64,000 nucleotides of DNA from Lamprobacter modestohalophilus (GTDB lineage: Bacteria > Pseudomonadota > Gammaproteobacteria > Chromatiales > Chromatiaceae), in assembly GCF_016583905.1 (NCBI RefSeq), contig NZ_NRRY01000007.1, positions 81,290-145,289 on the forward strand. Direction: 5' to 3'. The notes beneath the pieces were generated by a model. That model worked only from the letters and a program-made list of their open reading frames with translations. It did not search any database and was not told the origin of the DNA. Below, one piece after another: positions 26,029 through 36,951 of the stretch (position 1 is its first letter; every line of letters begins with the position of its first letter). Position numbers and translations under genes: made by a program.

Positions 26029-28830
26029 TTGTTTGTCTACGTGACCACTGCAAACGCCTCGCCCGGGAACAGCCTGCTAGAGGGCCTGCGCCTATTCAGC
26101 CTCTATGGACTGTCCCTCAGCCTCTTTATGGCACCGGCTGGTGTCTCGGCTGGGCTGTTGCTGATCTGGGTTTGGTTCCTGGTGCTGTTGCTGAGTCGCC
26201 CCCAGCCCCCACTGCCGCGCCATGGACTGGTTTGGCTGATGCTCGCGTTTGCGCTTTATGCGCTGCTGCAGCCGCTTTTACTGCGCGTTGCGAGTGCTGA
26301 CCTCGCTTCAGGTTGGGAGGCAGCGTTTAGTTGGTCACAGCTCGTTGTCGTGGTGCCGATTGCCTATGCGCTGCGCGGCGAGGAGCGGCTCGTGCTGCGC
26401 TTGTTGTTGCTGGCCCTGATCGGCCTGGTGCTCGGCACCTTGTGGCGACTTGATGGGGCGCTATTGCTCGGCGATACCGAGGCATTCTTCGATTCGCGAC
26501 CAGGCTTCGGTTTTCCGGCGCTGGCTTATGCCCTCTACGCAGGAACAGCCTTGATCGGCCTGTTGGTACTGCGTCGGCGCTGCTGGTATCGAACGGATGG
26601 CCGGCGACGCTGGTGGGCCCTGGCGTTATGGTTAGTGGCCCTGGCCATGCTGGCTGAAGCCGTGGTACTGACCCAGTCCCGTGGTAGCTGGCTTGGATTG
26701 ATCCTGGTGGCGCTTCTCGGGGTGGGGTTATGGCTGCGCGGGCCATGGCGCTATGACGGTCGGATTCCACGCCTGCAGTTGCTGGTGGTCGCGGCTGCGA
26801 TCCTATTGTTGATTGGATTGAACGCGAGCAAGATCGGCGAGCGTCTGAATGAGGAGCAAGCGGTCGCCGAGCAACTGCTGCGGGGCGAGACACCCGCTGA
26901 TCAGATCACCTCGTTGACATTGCGTTGGCATGCCCAGCGCTTTGGCCTAGCGCTCTGGCGCGAACGGCCCTGGCTCGGCTGGGGATCTGGTACCAGCTAT
27001 TCGCTGATGGTCGCCAGCGTCGCTGCGAGGGCTGTTGAGAACGAAATGGACGCACTCTCTACGGGGGCATTGGCTGAGGCTGAGCGCATGGAAGCCATTC
27101 GTGGTGGCATGCAGACTGTTGTGGACGAGAGGCTGGCCGCCGCTGCGGAAGGCATTTGGCATCCCGACGATGGTGTGCTCAAGCATCTCCACAACAGCTA
27201 CTTGGAGCTACTGGCGCAATTGGGCCTAGTCGGCTTCGGGCTCTGGATGCTGATTGCCATGCTGATGGTTTGGACGCTCTACGACGGGGTTCGGAGTGGA
27301 AGGCTGAGTCGGGATTTGGGCCTATTTCTGATCCTCTCATTGTCGTATTTGGCGGTCTGGAGTCTGTTCAACTTCCGCATGGTGCACCAGGATTTTCGCG
27401 GCTATTGGGGGCTGCTTGCCGGTGCTGTGCTGAGCATAGCGTTGTACCGGCGCGGCGAGCTGGCCGTCGACACTGCGCCGTCTGGCAGCCAGGCTGAAGC
27501 GCCGCGTAAAGCTGTGGACGGATCGAGTTCGGAGGTTCAAACGCCGCCTAAAGCTGTGGGCCGATCTAGGTCGGGGGCTGAAGCGCCGCGTATCCTGCTC
27601 GTCCGGCTAAGCGCGATCGGCGACATCGTGTTTGCCTCGCCGTTGATTGCGAGCGCAAGGCGCGCCTATCCGCGGGCGCATCTGGCCTGGCTGGTGCAGC
27701 CGGAGTGTGCGCCGCTGCTCGCGCAGCATCCTGATCTTGACGAGGTGATCGAGTGGCCAATGCCGCGGTGGCGCCGCCTTTGGCGACAACGGCGTCTGTT
27801 TCGTCTGATGGGGGAGGTTGGTGTCGCGGTGAAAGCGCTGCGTGCGCGTCGCTTCGATCTGGCGATTGATCTGCAGGGGTTGTTGAAGAGTGCGCTGCCG
27901 GTGTTCTGGAGTGGCGCGCGGGAGCGGATCGGACTCGGCTCGCGCGAGGGTGGGCAATGGCTGATGACGCGTGCCCTAGGGCGTGGTAACGATGGCGCCC
28001 GGGTCAGCTCCGAGTATCGACACCTGGCATCCAGTCTGGGCTGGCCAACCGATGACTTCCGGCTGCGGGTCTATCCGGGTAGCGCGGCCGAGGCTGAGGC
28101 CGAGGCGCTGATCGCTCAGTCTGGCTTGAGCGCCGGTTATGCCGTCATCTGTCCGTTCACGACGCGTGCGCAGAAGCATTGGTTTGATGCGCGCTGGAGC
28201 AGGCTCGCGAGACAGATTCAGACGCGCTTTGGGCTGCCGACACTGATGCTGGGAGGGCCGGCCGACCTCGAGGCTGCGCAGTCGATCCTGGCTGGAGCCG
28301 GCAGGCCCGCTGAGGCTGAAACGAGCGCTGAAAACAAGGCTGCACAGGGCGCGGATCCGGTGGCAGAGAAGGGCGTGGAGACGGGGCACAAAACGGCCGT
28401 TGAATCGGGTGTTGCAACCAGCCTCAGGACAGCGCCCAATGATCGGCGAGCCGGCGTTGGACCTGCTGGGTCGGCCAGCGCAAACAACCCTCGACCGCTG
28501 CTGAGCCTGGTTGGCAAGACCAGCCTGCTCGCTGCTGCTGCGCTGATCCGGCGCGCGCGCTTGCTGGTTGGCGTCGATACCGGACTCAGCCACATGGGTA
28601 TCGCTTTTGATCGGCCGACCCTGCTGCTGTTTGGCTCGACCTGTCCCTATACCGAGACCGGCAGCGCAACCGCGCGTGTGCTCTATCACCCGCTGCCCTG
28701 CTCACCCTGTCGACGGCGGCCGACCTGTGACGGCGCCTTCACCTGTATGCGCGAGATTCAGGTCGATGAGGTCATGGCGGCGCTCGCCGAGCTGCTCGAC
28801 CTGGCAGACTTGCCAGCGGACCAGGCATGA
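26029..28830 (+). CDS. O-antigen ligase fused to GT9 heptosyltransferase
   Basis: A 933-aa continuous frame joining two LPS functions. Residues 1-480 are a polytopic WaaL/Wzy-type protein with about ten membrane segments and the periplasmic loop HLHNSYLELLAQLGLVGFG. Residues about 520-930 are a WaaC-like ADP-heptose transferase (ILLVRLSAIGDIVFASPLI with the catalytic Asp, and GVDTGLSHMGIAFDRPT). They are joined by a linker of two 14-codon imperfect repeats. The GT9 part also has a 60-residue low-complexity insert (about 760-820). Start is TTG 26029 or GTG 26041; no clear ribosome binding site. Confidence 0.85.
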   Translation: MFVYVTTANASPGNSLLEGLRLFSLYGLSLSLFMAPAGVSAGLLLIWVWFLVLLLSRPQPPLPRHGLVWLMLAFALYALLQPLLLRVASADLASGWEAAFSWSQLVVVVPIAYALRGEERLVLRLLLLALIGLVLGTLWRLDGALLLGDTEAFFDSRPGFGFPALAYALYAGTALIGLLVLRRRCWYRTDGRRRWWALALWLVALAMLAEAVVLTQSRGSWLGLILVALLGVGLWLRGPWRYDGRIPRLQLLVVAAAILLLIGLNASKIGERLNEEQAVAEQLLRGETPADQITSLTLRWHAQRFGLALWRERPWLGWGSGTSYSLMVASVAARAVENEMDALSTGALAEAERMEAIRGGMQTVVDERLAAAAEGIWHPDDGVLKHLHNSYLELLAQLGLVGFGLWMLIAMLMVWTLYDGVRSGRLSRDLGLFLILSLSYLAVWSLFNFRMVHQDFRGYWGLLAGAVLSIALYRRGELAVDTAPSGSQAEAPRKAVDGSSSEVQTPPKAVGRSRSGAEAPRILLVRLSAIGDIVFASPLIASARRAYPRAHLAWLVQPECAPLLAQHPDLDEVIEWPMPRWRRLWRQRRLFRLMGEVGVAVKALRARRFDLAIDLQGLLKSALPVFWSGARERIGLGSREGGQWLMTRALGRGNDGARVSSEYRHLASSLGWPTDDFRLRVYPGSAAEAEAEALIAQSGLSAGYAVICPFTTRAQKHWFDARWSRLARQIQTRFGLPTLMLGGPADLEAAQSILAGAGRPAEAETSAENKAAQGADPVAEKGVETGHKTAVESGVATSLRTAPNDRRAGVGPAGSASANNPRPLLSLVGKTSLLAAAALIRRARLLVGVDTGLSHMGIAFDRPTLLLFGSTCPYTETGSATARVLYHPLPCSPCRRRPTCDGAFTCMREIQVDEVMAALAELLDLADLPADQA
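27493..27590. repeat. 42-bp imperfect tandem repeat in fusion linker
   Basis: Units start at 27493, 27535 and 27577 (third partial). Each begins GCTGAAGCGCCGCG or a close variant, and the third runs directly into the GT9 domain (AEAP then RILLVRL). The spacing is exactly 42 bp, so the duplication keeps the reading frame. Confidence 0.85.
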
Positions 28831-29921
28831 GGGTGTTGCATGTCGAGGGTGGGGCGCACCTGTACGGCGGTGCACTGCAGTTGCTCTACCTGCTGGAGGG
28901 GCTGTCAGCGCGCGGTGTCGACAATCATCTGGCCTGCCGCCGCGGCTGCGAACTCGCGACCCGCGCCGCACCCTTCGCTCAGGTCCGCGAGATGCCGATG
29001 GGCGGCGATCTCGATGTGCTGATGATCGGCCGCCTGTATCGCGTGATTCGCCAGACGCGGCCGGACCTCGTTCACCTTCACAGTCGCATCGGTGCCGATC
29101 TGATGGGCGGTATCGCCGCACGTCTGGCTGGCGTTCCGGTGCTGCATACGCGCCGCGTCGACAATCCCGAGCCGAGGCTGCTGGTGGCGACCAAGTACCG
29201 ACTTCACGATCGGGTGATCGCGATCTCCGAAGGCATCGAGCGCGTGCTGCTCGCCGAAGGCCTGCCGGCAGCCAAGCTGCGCTTGGTGCGCAGTGCGGTG
29301 CCAGCGGAGCGATATGCGCAGCCCTGCCGCGTGCAGCTGATCAGCCAACGCCTCGGACTGCCGGAAGACGCGTTGCTAGTCGGTGTCGTCGCGCAGTTGA
29401 TCGAGCGCAAGGGGCACGGTTTGCTGTTAGAGGCGCTGCCGAGGTTGCTCGCCGAGCAGCCGCGGCTGCAGGTGCTGTTCTTTGGTCAGGGTCCGCTGGC
29501 GGCTGCGCTCGAACAGCAGATCGGCGCCGCCGGACTGCGCGGGCGAGTCCATCTGACCGGCTTCCGCGATGATCTGCCGGAACTGCTGCCCTGTCTGGCG
29601 CTATTGGTGCATCCGGCGTTGATGGAGGGGCTTGGTGTCTCGCTCTTGCAGGCGGCCGCGGCTGGGGTGCCGATCATTGCCAGTCGGGTGGGTGGTATTC
29701 CGGAGGCGGTTGAGGACGGTGTCACCGGTATGCTGACGCCGCCCGGCGATGTGGTCGCACTAGAGCAGGCGATACGGGCACTGCTGTCTGACCCACAGCT
29801 GCGCGAGCGGCTCGGTCGAGCTGGCGCAGAGCGGGTTCGACGCGATTTCTGCGTGGAGGCCATGGTTGAGGGTAACCTTTGGGTCTATCGCGAACTGCTT
29901 GGGAGGCTCCGTCATGAATGA
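28827..29921 (+). CDS. GT4-family glycosyltransferase
   Basis: A 364-aa GT-B enzyme. MRVLHVEGGAHLYGGALQLL forms the N-terminal loop, LVGVVAQLIERKGHGLLLEA the start of the donor domain, and PALMEGLGVSLLQAAAAGVP the E-x7-E-like donor motif (second Glu replaced by Gln). The ATG overlaps the previous stop by 4 bp and the next gene starts 8 bp before its stop, so the three are translated as a coupled unit. Confidence 0.9.
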   Translation: MRVLHVEGGAHLYGGALQLLYLLEGLSARGVDNHLACRRGCELATRAAPFAQVREMPMGGDLDVLMIGRLYRVIRQTRPDLVHLHSRIGADLMGGIAARLAGVPVLHTRRVDNPEPRLLVATKYRLHDRVIAISEGIERVLLAEGLPAAKLRLVRSAVPAERYAQPCRVQLISQRLGLPEDALLVGVVAQLIERKGHGLLLEALPRLLAEQPRLQVLFFGQGPLAAALEQQIGAAGLRGRVHLTGFRDDLPELLPCLALLVHPALMEGLGVSLLQAAAAGVPIIASRVGGIPEAVEDGVTGMLTPPGDVVALEQAIRALLSDPQLRERLGRAGAERVRRDFCVEAMVEGNLWVYRELLGRLRHE

Positions 29922-31098
29922 CAGCGAAAGATCACGCCCAGGGTCGGAGGCTGCCGGCCATGCTGGCGCTACCGCTCAGCCAGAGGCTCAGTGGCCATCC
30001 AGCTTGCAGCTGATTGGGAGTAAGGGGCTTGGCGGCGCCGAGCGTTGGTTTCAGCGCTTTTGCGATGCGCTGGCCGATCGCGGCGCGCCGGCCGCGATCG
30101 GTATCCGCGCCGGTAGTGGCCTGGACAAGGCGCGCGCGGAGGGGATCGGTGCACAGCTACCCTGTCATCGGCTGCCGTTCCGAACGGTTTGGGACCCCTT
30201 GTCGCGCGGTGCGATCGATCAGCTGGTGAAACGCCTCCAGCCCGCGATCGTGCAGACCTACATGGGCCGTGCGACGCGCTTGACGCGCTTGACGGACCTG
30301 CCGCGACGCACTGGCTTGGCTGGATCGGCTAGGCCGCTGCATCTGACACGACTTGGCGGCTACTATGAGCTGTCTCCGTATCGTCATGCCGATGCCTGGA
30401 TCGGCAACACGCGCCAGCTCTGTGACTGGATGGTGCAGCAGGGTCTGCCGGCCGAACGCGTTTTTCATCTCTACAATTTCGTCGATCCGCCACCGCGCCT
30501 TCAAAGCGACAGTCAGGATTTGCGCCGAACGCTCGGCTTAAGCCCAGATGAGCAACTGTTGATCTGCATGGGTCGGTTCGTTACCTTCAAGGGGCATCGA
30601 TATCTTCTCGATGCGCTTGCGCGCTTGCCTGTCGAGCTTGGCGGTCGGCGCTGGCGCCTGTTGATGCTCGGCGATGGACCTTTGCGGGAGGATTTGCACC
30701 AGCAGGCACAGGCGCTCGGGATCATGGATCGCATCCTTTGGCTTGGTTGGCGCCCAGAGCCAGCGCCCTATCTCCAGCTCGCCGATCTCGTGGTGTTTCC
30801 ATCACTCGATGCCGAGCCCATGGGAAATGTGATCCTCGAGGCCTGGGCCTGGCGGCTGCCATTGGTGACGGCATCATTCCGCGGGGCGCGCGAGATCGTC
30901 CGCCATGGGGAGGATGCTTGGTGCGTGCCTTGCGCCGATGGGCCGGCGTTGGCGCAAGGTATTCAGCAATTGCTGGAGGAGCCCTTGTTGGCGGAGGCGT
31001 TGGTCGAGCGCGGCGCAGAGCGCGTCGAACAAGAATTCTCGCGTGCTGCGATCATGCAGCAGTACTGGGAGCTCTATGTCGATCTCGCCGATGGCTAA
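29914..31098 (+). CDS. GT4-family glycosyltransferase
   Basis: A 394-aa GT-B enzyme, starting at ATG 29914 preceded by GGGAGG. Features: LIGSKGLGGAERWFQRFCDA (acceptor loop), ICMGRFVTFKGHRYLLDALA and PSLDAEPMGNVILEAWAWRLP (donor site). It overlaps the upstream GT4 and the downstream waaA. Like its neighbours it probably adds a core or surface sugar to LPS; linkage unknown. Confidence 0.9.
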   Translation: MNDSERSRPGSEAAGHAGATAQPEAQWPSSLQLIGSKGLGGAERWFQRFCDALADRGAPAAIGIRAGSGLDKARAEGIGAQLPCHRLPFRTVWDPLSRGAIDQLVKRLQPAIVQTYMGRATRLTRLTDLPRRTGLAGSARPLHLTRLGGYYELSPYRHADAWIGNTRQLCDWMVQQGLPAERVFHLYNFVDPPPRLQSDSQDLRRTLGLSPDEQLLICMGRFVTFKGHRYLLDALARLPVELGGRRWRLLMLGDGPLREDLHQQAQALGIMDRILWLGWRPEPAPYLQLADLVVFPSLDAEPMGNVILEAWAWRLPLVTASFRGAREIVRHGEDAWCVPCADGPALAQGIQQLLEEPLLAEALVERGAERVEQEFSRAAIMQQYWELYVDLADG

Positions 31099-32374
31099 TC
31101 GCCTTTACTCATTCCTGCTCTTGCTCTTGCTGCCGCTGGTGTTGCTGCGCCTGTTCTGGCGCGGTTATCGGAATCCGGCTTACCTGGAGCGCTGGCCCGA
31201 GCGCATCGGGCTTTGGCGTCGGCCGTTGCGTCCCGTCGACATTTGGATTCACGCGGTTTCGGTAGGTGAGGTGCAGGCGATGCAGCCGCTGATTCGCGAG
31301 CTGCTCGGCCGCGAGCCGGCGATGGCGCTGTTGGTCAGTACGACGACACCGACCGGCGCGCGACGGCTGCACGCCTTGTTCGGTGAGCGGGCCCAACATG
31401 TCTTTACGCCCTATGACCTGCCCTGGATCATGCGCCGATTCTTGAACCGGACCCGGCCTCGGTTGGTGATGGTGGTCGAAACCGAGATCTGGCCGAACCT
31501 GCTTGCGGTCTGCGCTGAGCGCGCGATCCCGGTCATCCTCGCGAATGCACGGATGTCACCGCGCTCGGCGCGAGGTTATGCCCGCGTTGGCCCATTCACC
31601 GCGCAGACCCTCGGTCGCTTTGCGCGTATCGCAGCGCAGAGCCAACCCGATGCCGAGCGTTTTATTCAGCTCGGCGCGGCGGCGGATCGGGTGCAGGTGA
31701 CGGGCAGCATCAAGTTCGACGTGCGTTTACCGGCGAGCCTGCGTGACCGCGCCGAGGTTCTGCGCCGTGGTTGGGGTGTCAACCGTCCGGTTTGGGTCGC
31801 CGCTAGCACCCATGAGGGCGAGGAGGAGCCGCTGCTGGCGGTGCAGCGCCGGCTGCGGCAGTCGTTCGCGGAGGCCTTGCTGGTCTTGGTGCCGCGCCAT
31901 CCAGAGCGTTTCGATCGGGTTGCGGCCTTGGTGCATCGTGAGGGCATGACGATGGTGCGTCGCAGTGATGGTTGCGGTTGCGATGCTGCCTGCTCGGTCT
32001 ATCTGGCCGATAGCATGGGCGAGCTGCCGCTGTTCTTGGCGGCCGCGGATGTGGCCTTTATCGGTGGGAGCCTGGTGCCGATCGGCGGTCACAACCTGTT
32101 GGAGGCGGCGGCATTAGCCGTCCCCGTCGCGATTGGCCCACACTGCTTCAACTTTGCCGAGATCACTCGGCTCCTGGTGGCCGAGGAGGGTGCGGTGCAG
32201 GTGAAAGACGCGCAAGCCTTGGCCCCGCTGCTCGAGGCCTGGCTTGGCGATGCCGCTGAGCGTGCCCGGATCGGAGAGAACGGCGCTGCCTTCGTCGCAC
32301 GTAACTGCGGTGCGCTGCAGCGCCTGCTGGCGCTACTCGACTCCGAGCTCGGCCACATCAAGCCGACTGCTTGA
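31091..32374 (+). CDS. waaA: 3-deoxy-D-manno-octulosonic acid transferase (Kdo transferase)
   Basis: Transfers Kdo from CMP-Kdo to the lipid A precursor at the inner membrane; 427 aa from ATG 31091, the family length (E. coli 425). An alternative ATG lies at 31076. It has an N-terminal membrane helix, IHAVSVGEVQAMQPLI, the catalytic region VETEIWPNLL, NARMSPRSARGYARVGPFT, and GGSLVPIGGHNLLE. Its presence confirms that the preceding genes belong to LPS assembly. Confidence 0.95.
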   Translation: MANRLYSFLLLLLLPLVLLRLFWRGYRNPAYLERWPERIGLWRRPLRPVDIWIHAVSVGEVQAMQPLIRELLGREPAMALLVSTTTPTGARRLHALFGERAQHVFTPYDLPWIMRRFLNRTRPRLVMVVETEIWPNLLAVCAERAIPVILANARMSPRSARGYARVGPFTAQTLGRFARIAAQSQPDAERFIQLGAAADRVQVTGSIKFDVRLPASLRDRAEVLRRGWGVNRPVWVAASTHEGEEEPLLAVQRRLRQSFAEALLVLVPRHPERFDRVAALVHREGMTMVRRSDGCGCDAACSVYLADSMGELPLFLAAADVAFIGGSLVPIGGHNLLEAAALAVPVAIGPHCFNFAEITRLLVAEEGAVQVKDAQALAPLLEAWLGDAAERARIGENGAAFVARNCGALQRLLALLDSELGHIKPTA

Positions 32375-32433
32375 TGCGCCTAGCCGGCGATTCGATCGGC
32401 GTCTGTTGTGGCTTTCGCTTTGGTTGAGCGCGT

Positions 32434-32482
32434 CTTGCTTTGGCTGTTTTTTGCTCTTCTTGCTTTGGCGTCTTGCTTTGGC
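32434..32482. repeat. CTTGCTTTGGC short repeats
   Basis: Three copies of CTTGCTTTGGC (32434, 32459 and 32472) lie in the 194-bp space between the convergent waaA and isochorismatase-like genes. The rest of this spacer is pyrimidine-rich on the plus strand; no gene is seen. Confidence 0.7.
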
Positions 32483-32568
32483 CGTATTCCTGAGCCTGTC
32501 CGTGCTGGGGCGACTAGGCTCCGGCGCTGCTCGGGCTTTCCTGTCCTTGTCTTTCCTATCCTTTCAGC

Positions 32569-33162
32569 CTAGGGATTGCGCGGCTCTTTGAAGAGGCGTG
32601 AGACGGCTCTGAACTGCTGGTGTTGGGAGTCGCTGAGCCATTCGAATGCAACCGACTCGGTGTTGCTGACCTGGATGCCGGAATGGCGCATGCGCTCTAG
32701 GGCATTCTCGGCCTTGCCGGGGTGCCGCGAGCAGATCGCGTCAGCGGCGATGAAGACCTGGTAGCCCCAACGCTGCAGGCCTGAGGCGGTCTGAAGGATA
32801 CAGATATGAGCCTCCATGCCGACCAGGACGACCTGCTTGCGTTGCGGCTGCTCGGTGAGCGCGCGCTCGAAGCCGGGGGCGGTGCAGCAGGAGAAGCAGG
32901 TCTTCTCGGTGGGCATCGCGGTCTCTGGCATCTGCTCGCGCACCGCAGTGATGGTCTTGCCAAGACCCTGCGGATTTTGCTCGGTCGAGATGATCGGGAT
33001 CTCGAGGATCTTGGCTGCGCTGATCAGGCGGTTGATATTGGTCACCGTGCGCTCGAGCAGGTCTTCTGGCATGGCTGCGGCGAGCCGCTCCTGGGCGTCG
33101 ATGATCAGCAGTTGCGCGAACGCGGCCTGACACAGCGGCATCGGAGCCTGATGGATGCTCAT
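32569..33162 (-). CDS. Isochorismatase-family hydrolase
   Basis: A 197-aa cysteine hydrolase of the isochorismatase/nicotinamidase-like fold (YcaC-type). The catalytic triad can be placed: Asp in QLLIIDAQERL, Lys in MPTEKTCFSC, and Cys in LVGMEAHICILQTA, which includes the usual cis-peptide segment. The substrate is unknown. It is the last gene of a leftward run pcm-like, rhodanese, hydrolase, 15 bp after the rhodanese. Confidence 0.9.
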   Translation of the reverse strand: MSIHQAPMPLCQAAFAQLLIIDAQERLAAAMPEDLLERTVTNINRLISAAKILEIPIISTEQNPQGLGKTITAVREQMPETAMPTEKTCFSCCTAPGFERALTEQPQRKQVVLVGMEAHICILQTASGLQRWGYQVFIAADAICSRHPGKAENALERMRHSGIQVSNTESVAFEWLSDSQHQQFRAVSRLFKEPRNP

Positions 33163-33177
33163 GGCAATCTCCTCGGT

Positions 33178-33510
33178 TTAGTAGGTCGGCATCTCGGGGT
33201 CGATGTCGCTGGCCCAGGCGGCGACCCCACCGCGCAGGTTGATGACGCGCTTCAGGCCTTGGTGTTCGAGGAAGCGAGCAACCTGTTGCGAGCGAATGCC
33301 GTGATGACAGATGACGACCACGGGGCGCTCCTGGTCAAGCTGGCCGGCGTTGGCTGGCACTTGGCGCATGGGTAAGAGCTCGCTGCCCGGGATGCGGCAG
33401 ATGGCATGCTCCCAGGGCTCACGGACATCCAGCAGGAGCGGCCGCTGGTCGTCGATCTTGCCGCTGCCGTCAAGGATCTGTTTGAGCGCTTGGGGGGTTA
33501 TTTGGTCCAT
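33178..33510 (-). CDS. Single-domain rhodanese
   Basis: A 110-aa sulfurtransferase-like protein. It has LLLDVREPWEHAICRIPGS and the active-site loop VICHHGIRS, where the Cys would carry the persulfide; NLRGGVAAWASDIDP closes the domain. Acceptor unknown. Located between the Pcm-like and isochorismatase-like genes. Confidence 0.93.
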   Translation of the reverse strand: MDQITPQALKQILDGSGKIDDQRPLLLDVREPWEHAICRIPGSELLPMRQVPANAGQLDQERPVVVICHHGIRSQQVARFLEHQGLKRVINLRGGVAAWASDIDPEMPTY

Positions 33511-33540
33511 ACGCTGGGCTCTTGCTCGATTGGTGTCAGC

Positions 33541-34203
33541 TCAGAATGCAAAGCGTTCTGGCAGTGGGGCGTTCTCCAGCGACGCGATACTGGTCTCGAA
33601 CAGGCTCTCGCGGCGGAAATCGTTGCCGATGCGGGTGATGCGCATGGCTTCCATCAGCGGCTGCTCGCCGACGACGATGAACAGCCGGCCACCATCCGTC
33701 AGCAGCTGCTCAAGAGCGGCTAAAGGCTCAGCGGTGGGGACAGATCCGGTGACGGCGATGACGTCGAACGGCCCGCCCTGGACCTGTCCAGCGAAGGCAT
33801 CGGCAGTATGCACCTCGACCTGCGACAGGCCCATGGCGTTAAGACGAACGCGGGCGCCCTCGGCCAGGTCCGGGTCGATCTCGATGCTGAAGACCTGTTC
33901 GCCAAGGTGGGCCAGGCAGGCAGTGCCGTACCCTGTGCCGGTGCCGATCTCAAAGACGCTCTCGTGCGGTTGCACCTCCAGCGCTTGGAGCATGCGCCCG
34001 ACGACTTTGGGTGCCAGCATGCTTGTGCGCTGGCCGAGCGGGATCTCGATATCGGCGTAGGCGAGCCCGCGGTAGGCGTCGGGGACGAACGCCTCACGCG
34101 GCAGGTTGCGCATCACCGTCAGTACGCGCTGATTGAGCACATCCCAAGGTCGCACCTGTTGCTCGATCATGTTGAAACGTGCGCGATCCATGGTCGGTTG
34201 CAT
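33541..34203 (-). CDS. Protein-L-isoaspartate O-methyltransferase-like protein
   Basis: A 220-aa SAM-dependent methyltransferase of the Pcm family. The SAM-binding motif I is VFEIGTGTGYGTACLAHLG, followed by the acidic strand IEIDPDL. The N-terminus (MIEQQVRPWDVLNQRVLTVM) and REAFVP are typical of a Pcm-like subgroup common in proteobacteria that lacks some residues of the enzyme proven to repair isoaspartate. Substrate therefore uncertain. Confidence 0.88.
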   Translation of the reverse strand: MQPTMDRARFNMIEQQVRPWDVLNQRVLTVMRNLPREAFVPDAYRGLAYADIEIPLGQRTSMLAPKVVGRMLQALEVQPHESVFEIGTGTGYGTACLAHLGEQVFSIEIDPDLAEGARVRLNAMGLSQVEVHTADAFAGQVQGGPFDVIAVTGSVPTAEPLAALEQLLTDGGRLFIVVGEQPLMEAMRITRIGNDFRRESLFETSIASLENAPLPERFAF

Positions 34204-34314
34204 CCGCTGGGGTCCTCATCTGGGGTCGGTGGTTGGGCCAGAGCTCGGCATAAGCACCGACGAAGGGTATGGAATTTGGTCTGGGGTGGCAAGCGTGCGG
34301 GTGACGCGCGAGCG

Positions 34315-35436
34315 CTAAATCAGCACCAGATTATCGCGGTGGATCAGCTCCTCGTCATTGATATAGCCGAGGATGCCGACGAAGGCCGAGCTGGGGTGGC
34401 CCTTGATGCGCAAGGTGTCTTGCACATCATAGTTGACCAGTCCGCGCGCGATCTCGCGGCCGTGCTCGTCCACGCAGGCAACCACCTCGCCGCGCTTGAA
34501 CTGACCGCGCACGGCCTTGACGCCGACCGCGAGCAGGCTGCGCCCCTGCTCGCATAGTGCCCGTGCGGCGCCGGCATCGAGCACGAGGCGACCGCTGACG
34601 CGTAGATGGCCGGCCAGCCATTGCTTGCGCGCCGCTTGCGGCTCTTGTACCGGGGTGAGCAGGGTGCCGATCGGCGCGCCCTTGCCGAGCTGGCTGAGGC
34701 AGTCTTCACCGCGTCCGGGGGCGATGATGGTGGCACAGCCAGAGCGGGCGGCGAGCCTGGCCGCGCGCACCTTGGTCACCATGCCGCCGCTGCCGAGGCC
34801 GCCGCTGCCACCGGCGACCTGATCGAGGCGATTATCGTTGATGCGGGTCTCGGCGATCAGGTGGGCATCTGGATGCTTGCGCGGGTCGGCGTCGAACAGG
34901 CCGTCCTGATCGGTCAGCAGCACCAGTAGCTCGGCCTCGATCAGGTTTGCGACCAGCGCGGCGAGCGTGTCGTTGTCGCCGAAACGCAGCTCGTCAGTCG
35001 CGACGGTGTCGTTCTCATTGATCACCGGCACCACGCCAAGCGAGAGCAGCGTGCGCAAGGTGCTGCGGGCGTTGAGATAGCGCTCGCGGTTGGCGAGATC
35101 GTCGCGGGTGAGAAGCACCTGCGCGGTATGTAGGCCGCGCCGCGCGAAGCAGGTCTCCCAGGCGCGGATCAGCCCCATCTGACCAATCGCCGCGGCCGCC
35201 TGCAGCTCGTGTAGCGCGCGTGGTCGCTGTAGCCAGCCCATGCGTGCCATGCCTTGGGCGACGGCGCCAGACGAGACCAGAACCAGATCATGGCCGGCAA
35301 GCCGACGCGCGCTGAGCTGGGCGACCCAGGGCTCGAGGACGTCGATATCCAGGCCAGCGCCGTCGCGCGTCAGCAGCGCACTGCCGATCTTGACGACCCA
35401 GCGCCGGGTCTGCGGAATCCGCTCGCGGTTGAACAT
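34315..35436 (-). CDS. proB: Glutamate 5-kinase
   Basis: First enzyme of proline synthesis, 373 aa: an amino-acid-kinase domain (about 1-260: [65 protein letters not shown]) and a C-terminal PUA domain (about 285-373). It lies 68 bp downstream of obgE in the leftward rplU-rpmA-obgE-proB operon, a frequent gammaproteobacterial order. Confidence 0.97.
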   Translation of the reverse strand: MFNRERIPQTRRWVVKIGSALLTRDGAGLDIDVLEPWVAQLSARRLAGHDLVLVSSGAVAQGMARMGWLQRPRALHELQAAAAIGQMGLIRAWETCFARRGLHTAQVLLTRDDLANRERYLNARSTLRTLLSLGVVPVINENDTVATDELRFGDNDTLAALVANLIEAELLVLLTDQDGLFDADPRKHPDAHLIAETRINDNRLDQVAGGSGGLGSGGMVTKVRAARLAARSGCATIIAPGRGEDCLSQLGKGAPIGTLLTPVQEPQAARKQWLAGHLRVSGRLVLDAGAARALCEQGRSLLAVGVKAVRGQFKRGEVVACVDEHGREIARGLVNYDVQDTLRIKGHPSSAFVGILGYINDEELIHRDNLVLI

Positions 35437-35504
35437 TTGAGTGGCGAGGGGGGGTGACGTTTGAAGGGTGAAGCTTGGAGATTTGGAGCTTGGAGGGTGG
35501 CTGG

Positions 35505-36910
<1,406 letters not shown>

Positions 36911-36951
36911 TGTAGTGGTCTCCGTCGCGCTGCCGAATCCTAATGGATCGG

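Noticed and set aside
27976..28689. 237-aa frame opposite the fusion gene
   Set aside because: Antisense to a well-supported GT9 domain; Arg/Ala/Gln-rich artefact.
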